Source: an uncultured bacterium
GTDB taxonomy: Bacteria; Planctomycetota; Phycisphaerae; Phycisphaerales; SM1A02
Assembly: GCA_903861235.1 (NCBI GenBank)
Contig: CAIOTP010000024.1
Coordinates: 1 to 5,254, forward strand
Direction: 5' to 3'
Length of the DNA stretch: 5,254 nucleotides
Shown here: one piece after another, positions 1 through 5,254 of the stretch
Layout: each line of letters begins with the position of its first letter
Position numbering within the stretch: the stretch's first letter is position 1
Program-made: the position numbers and the translations under genes
The notes under the pieces: model-generated
What the model was told of the DNA's origin: nothing
Database searches by the model: none
Seen by the model: the letters and a program-made list of their open reading frames with translations, nothing else

Positions 1-1795
1 CCCACTGCTCGGGCGGAATGCGGTTGCTCGGAAGCAGCTTGCTGACGTGCACGATGGCCGCGGTCAGGCCCCGCTTGCGGGCGTGGTGCAGGAACACGCT
101 GTTCAGCACCGCGCGGGCCGCCGGCTTCAGACCGAAGCTGATGTTGGAGAGACCGAGCAGGATGCCGCACTCCGGGAAGCGGCGGGCGATCCGCTCGATG
201 CCCTCGAGCGTCTCGAGCCCCAGCTTGCGGTCGTCCTCGTTGCCGGTGGCGATGGTGAAGGTGAGCGGATCGAAGAGCAGGTCCCGCTCGTCGAGTCCCC
301 ACTTCCGCGTGTACAGGTCGTGGATGCGCTCGGCGATGGCCAGCTTGCGATCCGCCGTCTTGGCCATGCCCGCCTGCGGGTCCTCGTCGATGGTCAGGGC
401 CACGCACGCCGCACCGTACCGCTTGAGCAGCGGGCAGACGCGGTTCATGCGCTCCTCGCCGTCCTCCAGGTTGATGCTGTTCACGATGCAGCGGCCTCCG
501 GCGCGCTTCAGGCCCTCCTCCAGCACGCCGGCCTCGGTGCTGTCGAGCATGAGCGGCGCGTTGACCTGCCGCACGATCCGGCTCGCCACCTCGCCCATGT
601 CCTTCACGCCGTCCCGGCCCACGAAGTCCACGCACAGGTCGATCAGGTGGCTGCCGTCGCGCATCTCCTCGCGCGCCATGCCCACCAGCTGATCCCACTG
701 CTCCTCGTCCAGGAGCCGCTTGAACTTGCGGCTGCCGTTGGCGTTGGTGCGCTCGGCCACGATCAGGAAGCTGTTGTCCTGCTTGAACTCGGTGAAGCCG
801 TACAGGCTGCTGCATCCGGCGGGCTGGGCGGCGCTCGTGCGGATCGTGCGTGCTCGGCGGTCCCCCACCACGCCACGCAGCGCCCGGATGTGCTCCACGG
901 TGGTGCCGCAGCAGCCGCCGACCAGGTCGACCTTGAACTCCTCCACGAAACGCCGCATCGCCTCCGCGAAGGCCTCGGGCTGCAGCGGGTACTCGGTCCG
1001 CCCCTCCACCAGCACGGGAAGGCCCGCGTTGGGCACCACGCTCACCGCACGGTCCCAGTTGCCGGTGAGGTACGCCACATGTTCGGCCATCTCCACCGGG
1101 CCCGTGGCGCAGTTGAGACCCAGACTCGCGATGGGGAAGGGCTTGAGCGCATTCACCACCGCCGCCATGTCGCTGCCCAGCAGCATGGTCCCCGTGGTCT
1201 CCATGGTCACGCTCACCATGAGCGGAATGTCCTCGTGGGTCAGGTTCCGCTCGGCCAGCGCGTCCAGGCAGGCGTTGATGGTGCACTTCACCTGCAGCAG
1301 GTCCTGGCAGGTCTCGATCAGGAAGCAGTCCACGCCGCCGTCGATCAGGCCCCGCGCCTGTTCGCGGTAGGAATCCAGCATGAGATCCCAGGTGGTGTTC
1401 CCCAGCGTGACCAGCTTGGTGCCCGGACCGATGCTGCCGGCCACGAACCGCGGCCGGTCCTTCGTGGCGTGCTTCGCGCACGCGGCCCGCGCGATCTCCG
1501 CACCCTGACGGTTGAGTTCGCGGGTCCACGCCACCATCTCGGCGTCGAACTCGGCGCCGACGAGCTTGTTGGCGCCGAACGTGTCCGTCTCCACGATGTC
1601 CGCGCCCGCCGCCAGGAATCCTTCGTGGATCCGCTGGATCACGTCCGGCCGGCTCCGCACCAGGATGTCGGTGCAGTTGTCGCGGCCCAGATAGTCGGCC
1701 GGCCCGCAGTCGGAGCAGGCGTGGATGCTGGTGCCCATCGCACCATCGATGACCAGGACCCGGGAGCGGAGGGCGTCGAGGAACCTGCTGGACAT
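1..1795 (-). CDS. metH: Cobalamin-dependent methionine synthase, N-terminal half (partial, 3' end beyond left edge)
   Basis: This enzyme transfers the methyl group of 5-methyltetrahydrofolate, via cobalamin, to homocysteine to make methionine in the cytoplasm. The 598 visible codons read cleanly. Residues 1 to about 320 form the homocysteine S-methyltransferase domain: IDGAMGT at 16-22, a GSIGPGT loop, GLNC with Cys229, and GGCCGTT with Cys295 and Cys296. These three Cys match the known zinc ligands of MetH. From about residue 340 the pterin (methyl-THF) domain begins, with AERTNANGSRKFKRL near 347, LMLDST (Asp418), NSINLEDGEE (Asn439) and GLSNISF (Asn551). The window ends at about the end of that domain, so the B12-binding (DxHxxG) and SAM reactivation domains are not visible. 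The DPLTFTIATGNEDDRKL stretch and a VFLHHA segment resemble the long non-enterobacterial MetH type. I chose ATG 1793-1795 because FLDALRSRVL follows within a few residues, as in homologs. An in-frame GTG at 1814-1816 with an AGGAA upstream would add seven residues. The gene is divergent from the peptidase gene. Confidence 0.95.
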   Translation of the reverse strand, partial: MSSRFLDALRSRVLVIDGAMGTSIHACSDCGPADYLGRDNCTDILVRSRPDVIQRIHEGFLAAGADIVETDTFGANKLVGAEFDAEMVAWTRELNRQGAEIARAACAKHATKDRPRFVAGSIGPGTKLVTLGNTTWDLMLDSYREQARGLIDGGVDCFLIETCQDLLQVKCTINACLDALAERNLTHEDIPLMVSVTMETTGTMLLGSDMAAVVNALKPFPIASLGLNCATGPVEMAEHVAYLTGNWDRAVSVVPNAGLPVLVEGRTEYPLQPEAFAEAMRRFVEEFKVDLVGGCCGTTVEHIRALRGVVGDRRARTIRTSAAQPAGCSSLYGFTEFKQDNSFLIVAERTNANGSRKFKRLLDEEQWDQLVGMAREEMRDGSHLIDLCVDFVGRDGVKDMGEVASRIVRQVNAPLMLDSTEAGVLEEGLKRAGGRCIVNSINLEDGEERMNRVCPLLKRYGAACVALTIDEDPQAGMAKTADRKLAIAERIHDLYTRKWGLDERDLLFDPLTFTIATGNEDDRKLGLETLEGIERIARRFPECGILLGLSNISFGLKPAARAVLNSVFLHHARKRGLTAAIVHVSKLLPSNRIPPEQW

Positions 1796-1820
1796 GCGGG
1801 AAAGGTACGAGGCCACGAGG

Positions 1821-1825
1821 TTCCT
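1821..1825 (-). promoter_or_regulatory. Possible Shine-Dalgarno for an alternative GTG start of metH
   Basis: Read on the minus strand, AGGAA is followed by four bases and then GTG at 1816-1814, in frame with metH. The ATG at 1795-1793 has only a pyrimidine-rich stretch before it and no Shine-Dalgarno. If this site is used, the protein begins MASYLSRMSSRFL. Most other starts in this window lack a Shine-Dalgarno, so the match may be chance. Confidence 0.3.
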
Positions 1826-1835
1826 ATCAACCGTC

Positions 1836-1853
1836 CATCCGGATATACGGATG
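1836..1853. repeat. Inverted repeat CATCCG-N6-CGGATG
   Basis: Perfect 6-bp arms (1836-1841 and 1848-1853) flank a 6-bp spacer GATATA. The pairing can be extended by GTC/GAC with one bulged base. It lies about 40 bp upstream of the metH ATG. It could be a dimeric regulator site or a leader hairpin in the metH transcript. An 8-bp palindrome, ATCCGGAT, overlaps its left side. Confidence 0.45.
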
Positions 1854-1880
1854 ACCCAAAGGGCCGGAACACGGGATTCC

Positions 1881-1898
1881 TTCTCGATCGTCCGAGAA
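1881..1898. repeat. Inverted repeat TTCTCG-N6-CGAGAA
   Basis: Perfect 6-bp arms (1881-1886 and 1893-1898) flank the 6-bp spacer ATCGTC. It has the same arm and spacer lengths as the repeat at 1836-1853, with centres 45 bp apart, but a different arm sequence. It sits about midway between the divergent genes, so it could be an operator for either. There is no T-tract, so a terminator is unlikely. Confidence 0.4.
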
Positions 1899-1991
1899 CC
1901 TTTCACTCTCCCTTCAGAATTTTCGCTTTCGCCAGCGTGCAAACAGACCCGACCCCCACGCCGGACGGCTTCCGCCCCACACTCCCCCTTC

Positions 1992-3347
1992 GTGTTCAAC
2001 ACCCTTCGCCGAATCGCCGGCTTCCTGATCCTGGCCGCCGCGAGCGCCTGCACCACGCGTCCCGCGCCCTCCGGCACGCCGATCGATCGCCCCGACGCCC
2101 TGGCCTCCTTCGAGCAGGTGTGGCTCCTGGTGGAGGAGACCGATGTGGATCCAGCTCACGAGGGCGTGGACTGGCAGGCGGTGCGTCAGGAGTTCCGACC
2201 TCGCGCGGCGGCCTGCCGCACGCAGGAAGAGCTCCGCCAGGTCCTCTCCGACATGCTCGCCAGACTCGGCCGCAGCCACTACGGCATCCTTCCCGAGGGA
2301 AGTTCCGTGCAGCGTGCCTCCGTGGACGGCGACGCCACGCTGGGGCTTGAACTTCGCGTGATCGAGGATCGTGTCGTGGTGACCGGCGTCGAGCGCGACG
2401 GTCCTGCCGCATCGGCGGGCATCCGGGTGGGCTGGATCGTGGAGACCGTGAAGGGTGGCGACGCCATGGCGGGCGTGCCCTCGGCGAGCGAGCTGGGCCC
2501 CATGGCTCGCTACGCCCGGGACGCTTCAGCCCAGAGTCTGGATGCGGGCGCCTCCAACGCCGCGGAACTGTGGGTGCTGGTCGACGAGGCCGGCGACAGA
2601 CACGAACGCTCTCTGCGGCGGGCCCCGCGCCCCGGCACGCCCACCCAGATCGGGCTGCTGCGATCCTTCCAGGCCCGCTGCGACGATCGCTGGCTCGGGC
2701 CCGACGAACTTCGTCATGCCGGCCTGCCCGCCGATCTCCGCATCGGTCTGATCCGCTTCAACGTGTGGATGCCCACGATCGCCGCGGACATCGACGCGGC
2801 GGTCGACCGACATCGAGGTGATCAGGGCGTCATCCTCGATCTTCGCGGCAATCCCGGCGGCGTGGGTGCCATGGCCATGGGCGTCGCGGGCCACTTCCTG
2901 GAGCAGGAGGACAGCCTGGGCACCATGCGCACGCGCGACGCGGCGCTGGAGTTCAAGGCCAACCCGCGGCGCAGCACCGCCGACGGCCGGACGGTGGAGC
3001 CCTTCGCGGGCCCGTTGGTGATCCTGGTGGATCCGCTGAGCGCCAGCACCAGCGAGATCTTCGCGGCGGGGCTGCAGGGACTGGGACGCGCCCGCGTGAT
3101 CGGTCGCACCAGTGCCGGTGCCGCGTTGCCGGCGCAGATGCGCGAGCTCCCCAGCGGCGACGGCCTGCTGTTCGCGTTCGCGGACTTCACCAGACCGGAT
3201 GGCCGACGCATCGAGGGCGAGGGCGTGGTGCCCGACCAGGTCACCGGCACCGATCTGGCCGTGTGGCGTGCCGGCGGCGATCCTGACCTGATGGCCGCGG
3301 CCCGCTGGATCGGTGCCTCCGACCGCTCGGCGCGACCCACCTCCTGA
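1992..3347 (+). CDS. S41-family serine peptidase, predicted lipoprotein (tricorn/IRBP-like active site)
   Basis: This is a predicted envelope protease of 451 residues. The GTG start at 1992 places an N-terminal NTLRR followed by a hydrophobic stretch and AAASAC, with Cys20 as the likely lipidated residue. The -3 position is Ala rather than the usual Leu, so cleavage by ordinary signal peptidase is also possible. The open frame continues upstream to 1725, but that part overlaps metH and has no export signal. Residues 25-100 resemble the helical N-terminal domain of S41 proteins, ending in MLARLGRSHYGILPE (Ser95-His96). A PDZ-like segment lies around 117-160. DLRGNPGG is at 283-290, SASTSE at 350-355 (Ser352 the expected nucleophile), and EGEGVVPD at 408-415. 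The Lys of C-terminal processing peptidases is replaced: Ala377 stands where that Lys would be, in GRTSAGAA. Ser95/His96, Ser352 and Glu408 fit instead the Ser-His-Ser-Glu set known from tricorn protease. No Shine-Dalgarno is visible. The substrate is unknown. A LolA-like gene follows after 22 bp. Confidence 0.88.
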   Translation: MFNTLRRIAGFLILAAASACTTRPAPSGTPIDRPDALASFEQVWLLVEETDVDPAHEGVDWQAVRQEFRPRAAACRTQEELRQVLSDMLARLGRSHYGILPEGSSVQRASVDGDATLGLELRVIEDRVVVTGVERDGPAASAGIRVGWIVETVKGGDAMAGVPSASELGPMARYARDASAQSLDAGASNAAELWVLVDEAGDRHERSLRRAPRPGTPTQIGLLRSFQARCDDRWLGPDELRHAGLPADLRIGLIRFNVWMPTIAADIDAAVDRHRGDQGVILDLRGNPGGVGAMAMGVAGHFLEQEDSLGTMRTRDAALEFKANPRRSTADGRTVEPFAGPLVILVDPLSASTSEIFAAGLQGLGRARVIGRTSAGAALPAQMRELPSGDGLLFAFADFTRPDGRRIEGEGVVPDQVTGTDLAVWRAGGDPDLMAAARWIGASDRSARPTS

Positions 3348-3369
3348 TCCACCTATGCTGCACGGCACC

Positions 3370-4290
3370 ATGAACCAGCGTCTGCGCACGGTCGTTCTCG
3401 CCGCCCTGCTCGCCACACCGCTCCCCGTCCAGGGCCAGGGATCGTTCGGCTCGGCACCCGGGGCGCCCTCCCAGCCGACGCCGCCTCCCTCGCGCGACGA
3501 GCCCTCGCGCCCCGAGCCGGGACCCGCCACGCCCGCGGCGCCTCCGATCGCCGCGCCGCGCGACCTGCCGCCCGCCCAGGACATCTTCCGGCGGAGCGTG
3601 GAGGCGATCGGCGGCGCGGACGCGATCCGTCGTCACACCTGCATGCATGTGAAGGGCACGCTGGCCTCGCCGGGCATGCCCACGCCGGGCAGCATGCAGA
3701 TGTTCATGCTGGCTCCCAACCGCTTCCTCACCGTGATCGACATGGGCCAGCTCGGGCGCATGGAGCAGGGCTTCGACGGCACCGTCGGATGGTCGCGCAA
3801 CCCCATGATGGGCGCCCAGCTGCTCCGGGGCGCCACCCTGGACGAGCTCCGTCGGCAGTCGGACTTCTACAAGGAGCTCGATCCGGGCAAGCTGTGGGAC
3901 AAGGCCACCACCAAGGGCGTCGCCGACTTCGCGGGCTTCCGATGCCACGAGATCGAGGTCGAGGGCGACCTCGGCGAGGGCAGCCTGTTCTACGGCGTGG
4001 ACGACGGCCTGGCTCGCGGCATGCGGCTCAAGGTGGACACGCCCATGGGCAAGGTGCCGACCGAGACGCGCATGCTGGAATACAAGGTCTTCGACGGCCT
4101 GAAGGTGGCCAGCAAGACCGAGATCTCGGCCATGAGCGCCACGCAGACCATGACGGTCGACTCGGTCACCTACGACCCCATCGATCCCAAGGTCTTCGAC
4201 CTGCCCGCCGACGTGAAGGCGCTGGTGGCCAACGCGGGGAAGCCGGCGGCTCCCAAGGGCACCCCGGCGGCACCCGGCAAGACCCCGTGA
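3370..4290 (+). CDS. Exported LolA-like (outer membrane lipoprotein-sorting-like) protein with Pro-rich linker
   Basis: This 306-residue protein is predicted to be periplasmic. Residues 1-22 form a signal peptide (MNQRLR, then a hydrophobic core, then PLPVQG). A Pro/Ala-rich low-complexity linker spans about 27-68. The folded domain starts at AQDIFRRSVEAIGGADAIRR and continues through FMLAPNRFLTVIDMG, GFDGTVGW (Trp141), QSDFYKEL, FRCHEIEVEG (Cys192), a TPMGKVPTETRMLEYK segment and DPKVFDLPADV. This order is typical of proteins annotated as outer membrane lipoprotein-sorting (COG2834, LolA/LolB-like half-barrel fold), which bind a lipid or lipoprotein acyl chain. True LolA function is not shown. 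The tail (about 285-306) is an imperfect repeat of PAAPKG and PAAPGK. Cys91 and Cys192 are the only two Cys of the mature part that I noticed and might pair. ATG 3370 was chosen over ATG 3355, which would add MLHGT; neither has a Shine-Dalgarno. The gene lies 22 bp after the peptidase stop and overlaps the next gene by 4 bp. Confidence 0.8.
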   Translation: MNQRLRTVVLAALLATPLPVQGQGSFGSAPGAPSQPTPPPSRDEPSRPEPGPATPAAPPIAAPRDLPPAQDIFRRSVEAIGGADAIRRHTCMHVKGTLASPGMPTPGSMQMFMLAPNRFLTVIDMGQLGRMEQGFDGTVGWSRNPMMGAQLLRGATLDELRRQSDFYKELDPGKLWDKATTKGVADFAGFRCHEIEVEGDLGEGSLFYGVDDGLARGMRLKVDTPMGKVPTETRMLEYKVFDGLKVASKTEISAMSATQTMTVDSVTYDPIDPKVFDLPADVKALVANAGKPAAPKGTPAAPGKTP

Positions 4291-5015
4291 TCGGCGCCGC
4301 CCTGCTGGTGGCTTCGCTCGCGGGGCCGCCTGCGGCGACGGACCCGGCCGCCCTGATGCGGCGGGCCCTGGAGGCCGTCGGCCCCGTCTCCGAAGTCACG
4401 AGCCTGCGCGCCGACGGCGAGGTGCGCGTCGAGGGTCACCCTGAACGCACCGTGCGTTTCGAACTGCTGAGCATCGCCGGCTCGCCCCGCCGGCTGCTCC
4501 TTCGGCAGCGCCTGGCGGACGGCCGATCGATGGAGATGGGATGCCTGGGCGAGGTCGGCTGGCTTCGGCGCCCGGGCGATTCGACCGCCATGCCGCTCGA
4601 GGCGGTGGCCGTGAGCGCCACCACCTCCGCGCTGCTGCCTTCGCGGATGGTGCTTTCCGTGGCCGATCGATTTCCACACCGGACGCCGGCCCCTTCCGGA
4701 ACCTTCGAGGGTCGCGTCTGCGACCGACTGGAGGTCGAGGATCGCGACGGCGTGAAGGGCTCCCTGTGGTTCGACCCGACCAGCGGCCGACTGACCGGCA
4801 TCGAGACGCAGGCGAAGGACGCGTCGCGCCCCGCCAGCCGGACGGTCATCGAGGCCTGGGGCCCCGCCGGGCCGCTCACCGTGCCCGTGCGTCTGCGCAT
4901 GCGACGCGGGGACGAGACGGTGGTGACGGAGTTCACCTCCGTGTCCGTGGAACCCCTCGCGGACAAGGCGTTCGAGCCGCCGCCCGAGGTGCGACCGGAG
5001 GAGACCGCACCCTGA
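4287..5015 (+). CDS. Second, shorter LolA-like exported protein, diverged paralog of the preceding gene
   Basis: This 242-residue protein starts at a GTG inside a GTGA overlap with the stop of the upstream gene, suggesting translational coupling. Starting at the next ATG (4356) would remove the export signal. The first 17 residues (IGAALLVASLAGPPAA) look like a short signal peptide but contain no Lys or Arg in the n-region, which is unusual. The body parallels the upstream protein: ALMRRALEAVG matches FRRSVEAIGG, CLGEVGW (Trp92) matches GFDGTVGW, RVCDRLEVE (Cys145) matches FRCHEIEVE, GSLWFDPTSGRL matches GSLFYGVDDGLA, and ADKAFEPPPEV matches DPKVFDLPADV. Spacing from the Trp to the conserved Cys is 53 residues here and 51 upstream. 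It lacks the Pro-rich linker, and its middle is much changed. The fold inference rests on this internal comparison; the ligand is unknown. The open frame extends back to 3789, but that part is only the shadow of the preceding gene. Confidence 0.75.
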   Translation: MIGAALLVASLAGPPAATDPAALMRRALEAVGPVSEVTSLRADGEVRVEGHPERTVRFELLSIAGSPRRLLLRQRLADGRSMEMGCLGEVGWLRRPGDSTAMPLEAVAVSATTSALLPSRMVLSVADRFPHRTPAPSGTFEGRVCDRLEVEDRDGVKGSLWFDPTSGRLTGIETQAKDASRPASRTVIEAWGPAGPLTVPVRLRMRRGDETVVTEFTSVSVEPLADKAFEPPPEVRPEETAP

Positions 5016-5107
5016 GCGGGACCCGCCGCTTGATGGTGCATGGCGGCTCCCGGGAGAGGTTTCCGACGCCCGGTCGACGGCCTCGGCACCGGTATTCTTC
5101 GCGGCCC
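5016..5107 (+). other. Short intergenic gap before the ABC ATPase gene; no terminator seen
   Basis: The gap is GC-rich and has no hairpin followed by a T-tract, so transcription may read through from the LolA-like genes. It contains a 10-bp palindrome CTCCCGGGAG at 5047-5056 and, close to the ATPase start, TATTCT at 5093-5098, which could be a -10 box but has no matching -35. Confidence 0.4.

Positions 5108-5254
<147 letters not shown>

Larger units (their letters stand above)
1796..1991. promoter_or_regulatory. Divergent intergenic region between metH and the S41 peptidase gene
   Basis: This stretch of about 196 bp must hold the promoters for metH (leftward) and, most likely, the peptidase operon (rightward). 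Around 1820-1930 it is visibly less GC-rich than the flanking genes. It contains two inverted repeats, listed separately. I find no convincing -35/-10 pair in either direction. On the minus strand TTGATA and TACCTT lie 17 bp apart just upstream of metH, but only half of the second hexamer matches consensus. No SAM, SAH or cobalamin riboswitch core is recognisable, although metH is a common target of these. Confidence 0.5.

Noticed and set aside
1725..1991. N-terminal extension of the peptidase frame starting inside metH
   Set aside because: It would bury the signal peptide about 90 residues inside the protein and overlap metH. The extension has no conserved features.
1796..1991. Cobalamin, SAM or SAH riboswitch upstream of metH
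   Set aside because: A minus-strand stretch near 1865-1885 (GGAATCCCGTGTTCCGG) vaguely recalls part of a cobalamin riboswitch, but the conserved B12-box and the GCCACTG-like core are absent. No SAM-I, SAM-II or SAH core is recognisable. A covariance-model search would settle it.
47..2350. A 767-codon open frame on the plus strand across the metH region and into the peptidase gene
   Set aside because: It is antisense to metH, whose frame carries all the expected catalytic motifs. The translation is compositionally odd (His, Val, Ala rich) with no recognisable domain, and its end overlaps the real peptidase gene. GC-rich codon use commonly opens such frames.
2526..3584. A 352-codon minus-strand open frame opposite the peptidase gene
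   Set aside because: It is low-complexity Gly/Arg/Ala rich, lies fully antisense to conserved S41 motifs, and has no domain signal.
3241..3948. A 235-codon minus-strand open frame opposite the first LolA-like gene
   Set aside because: It is a shadow frame, Arg/Gly/Ala rich, and antisense to a gene with a signal peptide and a coherent domain.
3789..4286. Upstream extension of the second LolA-like frame
   Set aside because: It overlaps the first LolA-like gene in another frame and reads as Gly/Arg-rich shadow. The GTG at 4287 gives a hydrophobic export-like N-terminus and a typical 4-bp overlap.
5047..5056. Palindrome CTCCCGGGAG as a terminator
   Set aside because: It leaves no usable loop when fully paired and is not followed by a T-tract.

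Overview
This is a GC-rich bacterial window with long shadow frames on both strands and two GTG-initiated secreted or envelope genes. Most starts have no Shine-Dalgarno sequence. It looks like a Gram-negative with an outer membrane. The MetH sequence type and the non-SD starts would fit Planctomycetota (perhaps Phycisphaerae), but Acidobacteriota, Gemmatimonadota or Myxococcota cannot be excluded from sequence alone.

Layout: positions 1-1795 (minus strand) hold the N-terminal half of a cobalamin-dependent methionine synthase (metH). It covers the homocysteine/zinc domain and the folate domain; the B12-binding and reactivation domains lie beyond the left edge. A divergent intergenic region of about 200 bp (1796-1991) carries two inverted repeats of identical 6-6-6 geometry and no riboswitch that I can recognise.

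Rightward from 1992 runs a compact set of three exported-protein genes. The first is an S41-family serine peptidase lipoprotein of the tricorn/IRBP-like type (1992-3347). The second is a LolA/outer-membrane lipoprotein-sorting-like protein with a Pro-rich linker (3370-4290). The third is a smaller, diverged relative of the second, overlapping it by 4 bp (4287-5015). After about 90 bp without a visible terminator, an ABC transporter ATPase begins (5108) and is cut by the right edge just after its Walker A motif.

The S41 peptidase and the two LolA-like proteins are probably co-transcribed and act in the periplasm or at the outer membrane. Whether the ABC ATPase belongs with them cannot be decided here. 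metH is ordinary one-carbon metabolism and shares only the divergent upstream region. I see no mobile element, CRISPR array or RNA gene. The least ordinary item is the peptidase plus tandem LolA-like paralog cassette, which is a modest observation rather than a clear new system.
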